This document shows, in pieces, positions 35,614 through 43,971 of a stretch of 44,154 bases of DNA; within the stretch, counting starts at the first letter, position 1; each line of letters begins with the position of its first letter. The notes below the pieces were generated by a model. The model saw only the letters and a program-made list of their open reading frames with translations. It had not been told where the DNA came from and made no database searches. The position numbers and the translations under genes were made by a program. The stretch lies in the NCBI RefSeq assembly GCF_004345725.1, contig NZ_SLXG01000023.1, positions 1-44,154 on the forward strand, written 5' to 3'. Origin of the DNA: Crenobacter luteus (lineage in GTDB: Bacteria > Pseudomonadota > Gammaproteobacteria > Burkholderiales > Chromobacteriaceae).

Positions 35614-36174
35614 TTACGCCAAGGACGCCGGGCGGCTTTGCGCGGGAGACAAGCGGTGCGCCACTTGCTGCAGGGAGAACACCGGCTCTCCGGGACCTCC
35701 TTCTTCATCCGGATTGAGCCATAGCAGCGTGCCGACACCGGCCGCAGCACCCGCCTGCATGTCAGTCCGCTTGTCACCCACCATGACAGAAAGAGACATG
35801 TCGATACCGAACTCTTCTCGCGCCTGCAACAGCATCCCGGGGGCCGGCTTTCGCATCGTGCTGTCCCTCAGGTAGCGGCCCACGCCATGCAGCGGATGAT
35901 CCGGACAGAAGTAAACGGCGTCGATGTCCGCGCCGCGCGCTGCGAACTGGGCTTTCATCCATTCCGTCAGCACCAGGAACTCGTCCTCGCTGTAATAACC
36001 GCGGCCAATCCCGGCCTGGTTAGTCACCACGATCACGAGGTAGCCGAATTCACGCGCTTTCCTGGCAAGCTCGAAAATCCCGTCGATGAATTCGAAGGAC
36101 TCCTGCTTATGGACATAGGCGTGATCGATATTAATCACGCCGTCCCGGTCAAGAAACAAGGCGCGGCGCATCAT
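35614..36174 (-). CDS. gmhB: D-glycero-D-manno-heptose 1,7-bisphosphate 7-phosphatase
   Basis: A 186-residue HAD-superfamily phosphatase. The nucleophile motif is FLDRDGVINID, followed by VVTNQAGIGRGYY and the late SVMVGDKRTDMQAGAAAGV. It removes the C7 phosphate of heptose-1,7-bisphosphate, giving heptose-1-phosphate for HddC. The zinc loop is unusual: the first half is present as CPDHP, but the second Cys pair (CxCRKP in E. coli GmhB) is STMRKP here. The start overlaps the end of hddC. Together with hddA, gmhA and hddC it completes the GDP-heptose route, so it is probably the alpha-anomer-specific version, distinct from the core-LPS copy expected elsewhere in the genome. Confidence 0.9.
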   Translation of the reverse strand: MMRRALFLDRDGVINIDHAYVHKQESFEFIDGIFELARKAREFGYLVIVVTNQAGIGRGYYSEDEFLVLTEWMKAQFAARGADIDAVYFCPDHPLHGVGRYLRDSTMRKPAPGMLLQAREEFGIDMSLSVMVGDKRTDMQAGAAAGVGTLLWLNPDEEGGPGEPVFSLQQVAHRLSPAQSRPASLA

Positions 36175-36860
36175 GCAAGCCCAGCCAGTAGGTGCTGTGC
36201 CCGCGCGTAATCACTGGGAACCCCAATGTCGATGAACAAGCCGCTTGCCACGTGCAGCGCGACTGCCGCGCGCTCGACCAGCGGTGCGAGGAAATCGGTC
36301 TCCAGCGAGAATCGCGCCCCAGGCTCGACACCTGCGAACTGGTCGGCGTGAAAGACGTAACATCCGGCGTTGATTAGCCCCGGCCCGGCCAGGTCCTTCT
36401 CAGCAAAACGAACCACATGCCCCTGGTCGGCTTCCAAACGGCCGTAGCGCTCAGTATCCTCCACCTCGCGCGCGACAATCACTGGCTCCCGCGCGCGCTG
36501 CCACATGGCGTCGACGGCGCGCGCGTCCAGGTCGAGGAAGGTATCGCCGTTGAATACGAAGAAATGATCTTCGCGCACCAGCCGGGCCGCCTGGGACACT
36601 GCGCCCCCAGTTCCAAGTGGCTCGCTCTCCACCGAGTAGTCGAGCTCAATGCCTGCAAAACAGCAGCCGAAATAGCCGGATATCTTCTCGGCCATGTATC
36701 CGGTCGAAAGGATTACGCGCGAAAATTCCTTAGCCGCCAGCGAACGTAGTAGCAGCTCGAGGAAAGGCCGGCCCGCAACCGGCGCCATTGGCTTGGGTAA
36801 ATCGGACACGACTGTACGCAAGCGCGTGCCCCTGCCTCCTGCTAAGACGATTGCCTCCAT
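36171..36860 (-). CDS. hddC: D-glycero-alpha-D-manno-heptose 1-phosphate guanylyltransferase
   Basis: A 229-residue nucleotidyltransferase. The start [20 protein letters not shown] has the GGxGTRL nucleotide loop and continues LPKPMAPVAGRPFLE; FNGDTFLDLD holds the metal-binding Asp region. The length and sequence fit HddC/WcbM-type enzymes that make GDP-heptose, rather than the longer mannose-1-phosphate guanylyltransferases. The ATG at 36860 overlaps the gmhA stop and is the family start; a longer frame upstream lies inside gmhA. Its stop overlaps the gmhB start (TGATG-type overlap), showing tight translational coupling. Confidence 0.9.
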   Translation of the reverse strand: MEAIVLAGGRGTRLRTVVSDLPKPMAPVAGRPFLELLLRSLAAKEFSRVILSTGYMAEKISGYFGCCFAGIELDYSVESEPLGTGGAVSQAARLVREDHFFVFNGDTFLDLDARAVDAMWQRAREPVIVAREVEDTERYGRLEADQGHVVRFAEKDLAGPGLINAGCYVFHADQFAGVEPGARFSLETDFLAPLVERAAVALHVASGLFIDIGVPSDYARAQHLLAGLA

Positions 36861-37444
36861 CAAACCGTAGCTCCGAAGATGACGTTCTCGATCATCCCGC
36901 ACAGGGTGTGGCCCAGCACGAGGTGACCCTCCTGGATCTTGGGCGTATCGGCCGATGGCACTTCCAGGATGTGGTCGCACAGTTCCGGCATCGGTCCTCC
37001 GCGGTTGCCCGTCAGGCCAATGCATACTAGGCCACGCTCGCGCGCTTCTCGGAGCGCCAGCAGGATATTGGGCGACTTGCCGGACGTCGAGTAGGCGATG
37101 AAAACATCGCCTTTCTGAGCGTGCGACTGGATCTGGCGCGCGAACAGGCGCTCGTAGCCGTAGTCGTTGCCAATCGCGGTCAAAATTGAGGTATCGGTGG
37201 TTAGCGCGACCGCCGGAAGGCCAGGGCGGTCGAAGGCAAAACGGCTCACCAGTTCACCTGCAATGTGCTGGGCGTCCGCTGCGCTGCCGCCATTACCGGC
37301 TAGTAATATTTTGTTGCCGCTCTTCATGGCATGAATACACGCCTCGGCAGCCGCCTCCACGCGTGCCAGCAGCGTGTCGTCCGCTAACATGGCTGACATG
37401 ACCCGTTGGGCTTCTTGAATCTGGGATGTGATATAACTTCTCAT
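36860..37444 (-). CDS. gmhA: Phosphoheptose isomerase
   Basis: A 194-residue SIS-domain isomerase turning sedoheptulose 7-phosphate into D-glycero-D-manno-heptose 7-phosphate. Motifs are [51 protein letters not shown] and [16 protein letters not shown], all hallmarks of GmhA with its Glu/His catalytic residues. It overlaps hddA by four bases at its start and hddC by one base at its end. It is probably a second, cluster-specific copy, since core-LPS heptose synthesis usually has its own gmhA. Confidence 0.94.
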   Translation of the reverse strand: MRSYITSQIQEAQRVMSAMLADDTLLARVEAAAEACIHAMKSGNKILLAGNGGSAADAQHIAGELVSRFAFDRPGLPAVALTTDTSILTAIGNDYGYERLFARQIQSHAQKGDVFIAYSTSGKSPNILLALREARERGLVCIGLTGNRGGPMPELCDHILEVPSADTPKIQEGHLVLGHTLCGMIENVIFGATV

Positions 37445-38472
37445 GCAATTCTCCAGGCTTGCGAGCCATATTTAGTAAAGTGGCAGTTGCTCACCTGCCC
37501 ACCAAAGCCATTCAGGGTACGGATCACGTCCATGCGCTTCTCTGCTGGCACAAAGAACCACATGAAGCCGCCGCCCCCTGCACCGGAAACTTTCCCTGCC
37601 AAGGCTCCCGCCTGAACGGTTGCATCGTAGATGGCATCGATTTGCGGATTAGATACTGTCTTGGCTGAGCGTTTCTTATTTTCCCAGCCCAAGCGCATGG
37701 ACTCAACTAGGCCCTCAAAGTCCCCACGCAACAAACATTCCTTCATCGCCAATGCCTCGCGCTTGATACCATGCATCGCCTCCAACGCATCTGTAGCGCC
37801 GGATTTCACATTGCTGCTCTGATCGGCGATGATGTGCGCCGATTCTCGCGAAACGCCGGTGAAGTAAAGCACCAAAGACGACTCCAGTTCGCAAACAATC
37901 CAGTTCTTGATGCGCAGCGGATTGATGACGGCACGCTCGTCGTTATAGAACTCCATGAAGTTGAAGCCGCCGAATGTCGCCGAATACTGATCCTGCCGGC
38001 CCCCTTGGAGCCCGCAGTCCACCCGCTCGATCTGATGGGCCATGTGGGCGATGGTGTAGTCGTCCAGCGGCAAGTTCAGCAGTTCCGCGAAGGCGCGGAT
38101 CATCGCCACCACCAGCGTGGAGGAAGAACCCAACCCGGATCCAGCAGGGGCGTCGCAGAACGTGCTCAATTCCAGCGGAATTGGCTTGCTGGCATTGAAA
38201 TTTTGAACGATGTGGTTGTACACCGCCTTGTGCAAATCGAGCTTACCATCGAGCGGCAAGGTCGTTTGCACCGGTACAACCGTCTCGACACGCTGGTCGG
38301 TGGCGATGAAGCGGACCACCGGCTCATCCAGTGTCTTGATCACGGCATAGGCGTAGCGGTCAATGGCCGCATTCAGCACATAGCCACCATACATGTCGCA
38401 ATACGGCGAAACGTCAGTGCCGCCACCGGCCAGTCCGAGGCGCAGTGGTGCGCGGGAGCGGAAAATGGGCAT
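37441..38472 (-). CDS. hddA: D-glycero-alpha-D-manno-heptose 7-phosphate kinase
   Basis: A 343-residue GHMP-family kinase. Motif 1 is [20 protein letters not shown], motif 2 the ATP loop [18 protein letters not shown], and motif 3 [16 protein letters not shown] near the C-terminus. This pattern with GGGTDVSPY and [10 protein letters not shown] is typical of HddA/WcbL/DdhA heptokinases. It phosphorylates C1 of heptose 7-phosphate, the step that commits to the GDP-alpha (capsule/O-antigen) branch as opposed to the ADP-beta branch of core LPS. It lies between the DmhA-like dehydratase and gmhA. Confidence 0.92.
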   Translation of the reverse strand: MPIFRSRAPLRLGLAGGGTDVSPYCDMYGGYVLNAAIDRYAYAVIKTLDEPVVRFIATDQRVETVVPVQTTLPLDGKLDLHKAVYNHIVQNFNASKPIPLELSTFCDAPAGSGLGSSSTLVVAMIRAFAELLNLPLDDYTIAHMAHQIERVDCGLQGGRQDQYSATFGGFNFMEFYNDERAVINPLRIKNWIVCELESSLVLYFTGVSRESAHIIADQSSNVKSGATDALEAMHGIKREALAMKECLLRGDFEGLVESMRLGWENKKRSAKTVSNPQIDAIYDATVQAGALAGKVSGAGGGGFMWFFVPAEKRMDVIRTLNGFGGQVSNCHFTKYGSQAWRIA

Positions 38473-38485
38473 CGCATCTCCCCGA

Positions 38486-39517
38486 TCAGCGATTCAAGGG
38501 AATGCGACCCTTGGCGATTTCATTTCGCCAGTGGTTCAGCAGGTCTTCAAACATCTTTCTTGCAGGAATCTCTGGCCTCCAATCGATCGCCGCACGAATC
38601 TTCGTGTTGTCGAACATCTGATAGTCGGCATCGATCGGCCGCAGGCGGTCTTGATCGGTCACGACCTTGATGTCAGTGCGACGGCTGAATCCAAGCAGAA
38701 TCTCGATCACTTCCGGCAGCTGGAAAGCCTCTTCGCCGGCGATGTTGAAATAGTCGCCACAGGAGATCTTGCCCTGGGCGCTCGCTTCCAGCAAAAGGAA
38801 GTAGGCCCGGACGGCATCTCGCGCATCCTGAAAAGTCCGAGTGCTGGAGAGATTGCCGACGCGAATCTCCGGCGCCTGGTAGCCGGCCTCGATCAGCGCA
38901 ATCTGTTTCGCCACGGTGCTCTCGAAGAACACGTCGCTCCGTCGCGGGCCGGAGTGCGTGCCCATACGGGTCACGAAAGTACGTAGGCCGTACGCCTCGC
39001 CATAGAAGCGGCCCAGATAATCGGTGCCGATCTTGCTAATGCTGTACGGGCTTGCACCATGAAAGGGCGTGTCTTCCGCAAGCGGAATACCGGGCTTGGC
39101 GCGCCCATAGACTTCGCTCGAAGAGCAGATATGGACGACCGGGTCATAGCCGTCGGATTCCTTCTGTTGGCGGACGGCCTCAAGCAGATTGGCTGTTCCG
39201 ATGATGTTGGTCTGTAGTGTCTCGATCGGAATATCAAATGATGTCTTCGGGTACGACTGCGCGGCCAAGTGCGAGATGTAATTCGGTCGGGTGGATTTAA
39301 GCATGCGCGCAAGAGCAGAGTAGTCATTCAAGTCGGCGTAGTGCAGGCTGATGCGATCCTTGCGATTTATCCGGTCAGTCAGATGATAGAGGTTATCCAT
39401 CGGTTCCTGCCATCGCATCATGCCGACGACGTCGTACGATGTGCGTTCGAGTACATAATCGGCAAGCTGCGAGCCTACTTGGCCTGTAATCCCGGTTATC
39501 AATATCCTTTTAGTCAT
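38486..39517 (-). CDS. dmhA: GDP-D-glycero-D-manno-heptose 4,6-dehydratase (DmhA-like)
   Basis: A 343-residue extended SDR related to GDP-mannose 4,6-dehydratase. The cofactor loop is ILITGITGQVGSQLADYVLE, then RINRKDRISLHYADLNDYSA, HLAAQSYPKTSFDIP, ICSSSEVYGRAKPG, and the catalytic YxxxK in ASPYSISKIGTDYLG. The late STRTFQDARDAVRAYFLLLE is also typical of the GMD family. Because it directly follows a complete GDP-heptose synthesis set, the substrate is most likely GDP-D-glycero-alpha-D-manno-heptose, as for DmhA of Yersinia pseudotuberculosis and its Campylobacter relatives. GDP-mannose cannot be excluded. Its start overlaps the end of the reductase gene (ATGA). Confidence 0.85.
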   Translation of the reverse strand: MTKRILITGITGQVGSQLADYVLERTSYDVVGMMRWQEPMDNLYHLTDRINRKDRISLHYADLNDYSALARMLKSTRPNYISHLAAQSYPKTSFDIPIETLQTNIIGTANLLEAVRQQKESDGYDPVVHICSSSEVYGRAKPGIPLAEDTPFHGASPYSISKIGTDYLGRFYGEAYGLRTFVTRMGTHSGPRRSDVFFESTVAKQIALIEAGYQAPEIRVGNLSSTRTFQDARDAVRAYFLLLEASAQGKISCGDYFNIAGEEAFQLPEVIEILLGFSRRTDIKVVTDQDRLRPIDADYQMFDNTKIRAAIDWRPEIPARKMFEDLLNHWRNEIAKGRIPLNR

Positions 39518-40392
39518 AAAACTCTCTCAGAATTGGAAAACGATGCAGACTCTAGGCGAGCCGCCTCACAAAGTGTGCGCGGGGGCCGCCCAAGTAATCT
39601 GGCAAAAACTGGTGATATCATAGAAATGACGCGAGGTCGGTTTTTGAAAAAATCGGGGCCAGGCTCCGTTACTTTGAAGCGCAGATCATGAAGGTAAGCT
39701 TCGCGAAGGCATTCGGCAAAATCGATTCTTGAAATCACTTTCGGGCCGCCGAAGTTAATGACCTGCTCGGGCATCTCATCCCAACGCTCAGCTAGCTTCA
39801 ATGCGCCAGTGACGACGTCATCCCTATGGACGATAGCGCGAAAAAACGGATGAAACAGGTCGGCTTCCTCGTTTCGCTCCGCGCACCCGGCTAGGTAGCG
39901 ACTGAACTTGTCTTCGCGAGAATACACGTAAGAAAGACGAATCGCTTTAAACGAAGGGTTCCCGGCAAAACGTTGCTCAACCTCATACTTCATTACTGCA
40001 TATTCACCGGCAGGATTGCAACTGGCTCGCTCTTCGAATTCATCTACATGCTCTCCATAGATTGTGTCGCTGGAGAAAAAAATTACTCGGCCACCACGCG
40101 CAATCACATTCTCTATGAGCTCTGTTGTACCAGTGACGTTTACAGCCCATGCTCGGTCGTGCTCACGGACACAGATATCTGGTGCCGAAATGGCAGCAGT
40201 TAAGAAGACAACATCACCATCATTAATCGGCAGATCGGCGCCATCCTGTCGGACTTCGAGACGCAAGCGAAGAAATCCTTCGGACGGCGACGATGCGGTA
40301 CGCAAGCCGATGATTCCATCGGGAATCGAGGCGTATAGTTTGGCACCAAGGTAACCATGGCCACCAATTACGATATATCTGCTGGCCACCAT
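39514..40392 (-). CDS. SDR-family sugar-nucleotide 4-ketoreductase, probably for GDP-6-deoxy-heptose
   Basis: A 292-residue short-chain reductase. The cofactor loop is VIGGHGYLGAKLYASI, followed by the catalytic region IFFSSDTIYGEHVDEF and YxxxK in GEYAVMKYEVEQRF, then RLSYVYSREDKFSRYL. It would reduce the 4-keto product of the DmhA-like enzyme to GDP-6-deoxy-heptose (the DmhB role). The ATG at 40392 is favoured because it overlaps the stop of the preceding open frame (TGATG) and has GAGGT nine bases upstream; an ATG at 40401 directly abuts that GAGGT and is less likely. Confidence 0.8.
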   Translation of the reverse strand: MVASRYIVIGGHGYLGAKLYASIPDGIIGLRTASSPSEGFLRLRLEVRQDGADLPINDGDVVFLTAAISAPDICVREHDRAWAVNVTGTTELIENVIARGGRVIFFSSDTIYGEHVDEFEERASCNPAGEYAVMKYEVEQRFAGNPSFKAIRLSYVYSREDKFSRYLAGCAERNEEADLFHPFFRAIVHRDDVVTGALKLAERWDEMPEQVINFGGPKVISRIDFAECLREAYLHDLRFKVTEPGPDFFKNRPRVISMISPVFARLLGRPPRTLCEAARLESASFSNSERVL

Positions 40393-40646
40393 CACTGACA
40401 TACCTCGCACACGTTGACGGTACCGACTAGGTTGATGTCGAGTGTATCCGCCGGGCACAGCCACAAGGCTGCAGGGTAGCTCTGCACCGCTAAACGGTGA
40501 ATTACGCCCAGGCAGTTCCGATCGACATCAAACAAGGGGGCTGTCGAGTTAAAGTACAGACCGACCGGGCGGCCCCCACATTCGTACAGGTAATCGGTCA
40601 TGTGCGTACCGACCATACTACCGATACCGGTAATCATTATATTCAA
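40392..40646 (-). pseudogene. Remnant of a nucleotide-sugar 4,6-dehydratase
   Basis: An 84-codon open frame whose translation matches only the first third of a GMD/DmhA-type dehydratase. NIMITGIGSMVGTHMTDYLY is the cofactor loop; the next part is scrambled; HRLAVQSYPAALWLCP and DTLDINLVGTVNVCE correspond to HLAAQSYPKTSF and ETLQTNIIGTANLLE of the neighbouring dehydratase, with about 30 residues missing in between. No catalytic YxxxK remains. It still has GGAGGAAAAT before its TTG start, and its stop overlaps the reductase start, so it may persist as a translational leader. A functional short protein is unlikely. Confidence 0.75.
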
Positions 40647-42097
40647 ATTTTCCTCCTGCTTGTGCTTTCGTCTACATCCGGCTGTGGCAGCTTTACCCTC
40701 TCAAGCCAGTAGCAATTGCGGATCACAACCCACAGCACCCCGAGCAAGAAAGAAATCTTCAGCGTGTAGCCAAGGTTGAGGATTAGAAACACGCCAAATG
40801 TCATATATAACGCAAATTTTAGCGCAGTCATTCGCCGCGCCGGACGATAGATCCAGACTAGGAACGCCAGTGCCAGTGCCAAGCCAGAATAGCCGAACTT
40901 GATCATCAAGTAACCCAAGTTATGGGGAGTGGTGATCTTTCCGGAATTGATTTGCTGCTCGCTATAGTCGTCCGGCCCCAAATAATTGGGAAAGTCATCG
41001 GACAGGTTGATATAGCCACCCAGCCCGCCACCGAACACTTGATGCCACCAGGCGCTGTCAAAAAAAGTTGTTATTTCTGCCACGCGAACGTGAACGCTGT
41101 GCGGCAGCAAGGCTATGTTGGATCCCGCTAAGATATCTAGCACCGACAGCAGCTGCTGCAGCTTCAGGTCGCCCGCACCGTCCAAAGGCGCCGTCATAAG
41201 ATGAATAAGAAACACCATTACACCTGCAATGGCGACAAGGCCGACCGGAAAGCGGACTAACAGAAAAATGAAAAAGACGAATATTGCAAGCAATGTCTGT
41301 GAGCCGATACCGTAGTAACCGAGCCAGTAATCCGAACTGATGTAATGAAATACCAGAGCGCCGAAGAGGCCGATGATCACCCAGCGCAAGCGGTTCGGTG
41401 CGGACATCAACAGCAGTGCGAACACCAGGAAAAAACCAGTCAACTCGTCTAAAGTGTCTAGGAATTTCGCTTCTGTGTAGGTCGACAGCTTCGGGTTTTC
41501 GATGCCTCCGAAAGCAAAAATGCTTATCTTTGCCAACGTAATCAGCGCGCAGGCCGATAATACCAGAAAGAACTGATGCTCAGACAATTTGCGGAAACGG
41601 AGCGCCGCCAACGGGACTGACGCGATTACCAGCAGATCGACGATAACGGGCGATATGCCGACCTCGAATACGTTGCCCACACTGAGAGCGAACAACCCGA
41701 CGATGCATAACGCCGTGATTACCACGCCGGCCATCGTAATCCGCACCTGGGTCACCAGCAACGATACCCCCAGCAACAGGAACGGCAATCCTGGAACTAC
41801 GCCGTTGTTCCAGACATTTAAGCTGGTATAGGAGAACGACGAACCGAGCAGCAATACCAACAGTGCAAGCTCGTCCTTTTTCTTAACCGTCCAATATAGG
41901 AAGCCGACCAGCGAGAACACTAGGTACAGTGGGCTCAGCCCCGGTAGGCTTGAGACCAGATGCACTACCGCCGTGACCAGATAGGGCACAACCTGAGTCC
42001 GTCGGTATTCCTCGCTGCGCTCAGACAAAGCCGCCGAGGCCATCATACCGCTTCTCATAGCGTGAGGGGATAGTACCCGACTGCATTTAATTGGCAT
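40643..42097 (-). CDS. O-antigen polymerase (Wzy-like) membrane protein
   Basis: A 484-residue protein with about 11-12 hydrophobic segments, spread in the way usual for Wzy polymerases. A long hydrophilic periplasmic loop follows the segment VGLVAIAGVMVFLIHLM (GAGDLKLQQLLSVLDILAGS onward to NSGKITTPHNLGYL). TPHNLGYLMIKFGYSGL resembles the H-N motif of the Wzy/WaaL family, which acts on lipid-linked sugar units. It would join flipped repeat units in the periplasm. The ATG at 42097 has AGGA eight bases upstream and overlaps the end of wzx by 11 bases; a longer frame from 42232 lies inside wzx. An O-antigen ligase is the alternative, but the place beside wzx favours Wzy. Confidence 0.8.
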   Translation of the reverse strand: MPIKCSRVLSPHAMRSGMMASAALSERSEEYRRTQVVPYLVTAVVHLVSSLPGLSPLYLVFSLVGFLYWTVKKKDELALLVLLLGSSFSYTSLNVWNNGVVPGLPFLLLGVSLLVTQVRITMAGVVITALCIVGLFALSVGNVFEVGISPVIVDLLVIASVPLAALRFRKLSEHQFFLVLSACALITLAKISIFAFGGIENPKLSTYTEAKFLDTLDELTGFFLVFALLLMSAPNRLRWVIIGLFGALVFHYISSDYWLGYYGIGSQTLLAIFVFFIFLLVRFPVGLVAIAGVMVFLIHLMTAPLDGAGDLKLQQLLSVLDILAGSNIALLPHSVHVRVAEITTFFDSAWWHQVFGGGLGGYINLSDDFPNYLGPDDYSEQQINSGKITTPHNLGYLMIKFGYSGLALALAFLVWIYRPARRMTALKFALYMTFGVFLILNLGYTLKISFLLGVLWVVIRNCYWLERVKLPQPDVDESTSRRKI

Positions 42098-43556
42098 GCT
42101 GCCGTCCTGGCGTAAGAAGATGCCGCCCGTGGAAAGCCACCGGTAACAGCGCACCCAGCCACGCAGCTGCGAACGCCAGACCCGGCAGCACGCCACTGAA
42201 ATGGTTCTTGATGAGTAGTGCTGGAAGGACATAGGTAACGCCTACAATCAGTACTGGCAAAGCCATCGCGACCAAGCCATATCTAGACAGGCTGAAGTCC
42301 AGCACGTGTAGCTTGAAATACACAAGCCCGGCTGTTGTGGTCACCACTGCCGAACACAACATCGACAAGGCGAATACGGAATCGCCAAAACGGTTGCGCA
42401 GTACGAGGAACGAGCACAGGTAACCTGCCATAAACCCTATATTGGTGAACACACTGAAATGCGGCTTGCCTGTGGAAGTAGCGATGGCGCCCGGGAACCA
42501 CAAGTTGCTGCTGACTAAGGTCGCCCCCGCCAGGATCGCAAAAGTGCCGAGCAAAGCTTCGCGGCCAATGAGTCCCTTGAACACGCTGAGAAAAAATTCG
42601 CCGTTTGTCAGAAACAGCACTGCGGCAGCCAAGACCAAGAAATTGTTGAGGGCTGAAAGCAGCATGAAGACGCGGCGGATCTGCTCGTAGTCGCGCTGAA
42701 TGTAAAGCTCGCGGAAACGGGGACTGAAAGCGGCCACCGCCGAATTCACGAACAGGTTCAGCAGTGCAGCGATCTGTGCCGCGAAGGTGTACTCGCCTAG
42801 CATCCGCAAATTCAGTGCGCCGTATGCGAGAATCTTGTCAAAATTGGTCGACAGTGTTGACATCAGGTTGGCGGCAATAAGCGCGGGCAGCAGTTGGCGT
42901 TCGCAAGTGGCCTGCTGTGCATGCACACCTTGCCCGGCACGCACCTTCCCGATCAGACACCATAGTACGATCAGTTCGAAAAGGCTGAACAATACATACA
43001 GCAGGGCCAGCGTAACCACTGAACGGACTCCGGCCACCCACAGGCAGAGCAGCAGGAACAACGGACGCCCGACATTGAAAACAGTAGTTACGAAGTAGTA
43101 TTGCGTCTGACTTTGCTGCCCCAGCATGTTGCCTTTTAATACCGCGCAGAAAGCGCGCGGAAACACATTTACGACCGCAAGGCTAATCAGCACACGCATG
43201 TCGCCATCGCTGATAGCCTCGAACGCGTAGTTGGCAGCAACGGCAAGGCTCGCGGCGAGCGCAAGCCATAGCATGCCTGCTCGCAGGGTACGATCGTGCC
43301 GCCATTCGTAGCTGGCACCGGTCGAATTGGCAATTGCTTTCATCTGCAGCGTATAGCCTTGCAAGGCAGCTTCCACACACTGGAGCGCCGCCACGTACAA
43401 TAGGAAGAAGGCGTAACGCGCCCAGTTCTCCGTGCCCAGCGAAAACACGATCACTGGCACGATCGCGGTGGCCAGAAAAATCGATACCCCAGTCGAGAAT
43501 ACCGCGATCAACGTGTTGATCGTTACCTTATTGTAGAAGTTGCTATTGCTAATCAT
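42087..43556 (-). CDS. O-antigen flippase (Wzx-like, MOP superfamily)
   Basis: A 489-residue polytopic membrane protein with 12-14 hydrophobic segments, beginning MISNSNFYNKVTINTLIAVF and continuing SIFLATAIVPVIVFSLG. Charged residues within membrane segments and the pattern LLSALNNFLVLAAAVLFLTN, then GATLVSSNLWFPGAIATSTGKP, fit the polysaccharide branch of the MOP exporters. It would flip undecaprenyl-pyrophosphate-linked repeat units across the inner membrane. The ATG at 43556 is the first plausible start and has no good ribosome site; a longer upstream frame runs through IS DNA and is rejected. It is the first gene of the operon and lies next to an IS256 remnant, so its native promoter may have been lost or replaced. 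Confidence 0.85.
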   Translation of the reverse strand: MISNSNFYNKVTINTLIAVFSTGVSIFLATAIVPVIVFSLGTENWARYAFFLLYVAALQCVEAALQGYTLQMKAIANSTGASYEWRHDRTLRAGMLWLALAASLAVAANYAFEAISDGDMRVLISLAVVNVFPRAFCAVLKGNMLGQQSQTQYYFVTTVFNVGRPLFLLLCLWVAGVRSVVTLALLYVLFSLFELIVLWCLIGKVRAGQGVHAQQATCERQLLPALIAANLMSTLSTNFDKILAYGALNLRMLGEYTFAAQIAALLNLFVNSAVAAFSPRFRELYIQRDYEQIRRVFMLLSALNNFLVLAAAVLFLTNGEFFLSVFKGLIGREALLGTFAILAGATLVSSNLWFPGAIATSTGKPHFSVFTNIGFMAGYLCSFLVLRNRFGDSVFALSMLCSAVVTTTAGLVYFKLHVLDFSLSRYGLVAMALPVLIVGVTYVLPALLIKNHFSGVLPGLAFAAAWLGALLPVAFHGRHLLTPGRQHAN

Positions 43557-43600
43557 GATTTCAGCGGCTTTGTTGAGTAATTCTGGGTGGGGTGAGTTCC

Positions 43601-43891
43601 GGGCGTGTCCGAATTTTTGTGTAAACGGGGTTGAACTCAGTTTTGGGAAATCCGCTCCCCGAACTGGATGGTAAAGCGAGTGAGGGCCGCCTTCCAATCC
43701 CGGATGGGCATGGTCCATTTTTTGCTGATGTTGCGCAGTGCCAGGTAGAAGAGCTTCAGCAAGGACTCGTCGCTCGGAAACGAGCCCCGGTTCTTGGTCA
43801 ATTTCCGCAAGCTCATGTTCACCGACTCGATGGCGTTGGTTGTGTAGATGACCTTGCGAATCGCCGGCGGTGTCGCATCCCGGACGATCAT
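43601..43891 (-). mobile_element. Truncated IS256-family element, 3' part
   Basis: The segment holds the last part of an IS256 transposase and, just beyond its stop, GGGCGTGTCCGAATTTTTGT, a sequence of the kind found at IS256-family termini. The other end is cut off near 43891 where IS481-type sequence begins. The precise ends are estimates. Confidence 0.65.
43637..43891 (-). pseudogene. IS256-family transposase, C-terminal fragment
   Basis: An open frame of 84 codons matches only the C-terminus of IS256 transposases: PPAIRKVIYTTNAIESVNMS, then LRKLTKNRGSFPSDESLLKL, and the final WKAALTRFTIQFGERI. A complete transposase has about 400 residues, so more than three quarters is missing and a stop codon lies directly before the fragment. 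It marks the outer edge of the O-antigen cluster and was probably cut when the neighbouring IS481-type element arrived. Confidence 0.88.
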
Positions 43892-43971
43892 CTATGCAAA
43901 CGCATCGGGAAACTGACCCTTGCCCGCGAGGGTTTGGGTAAGCTTCTGCAAACGCTACAGGCTGAGTCCCG

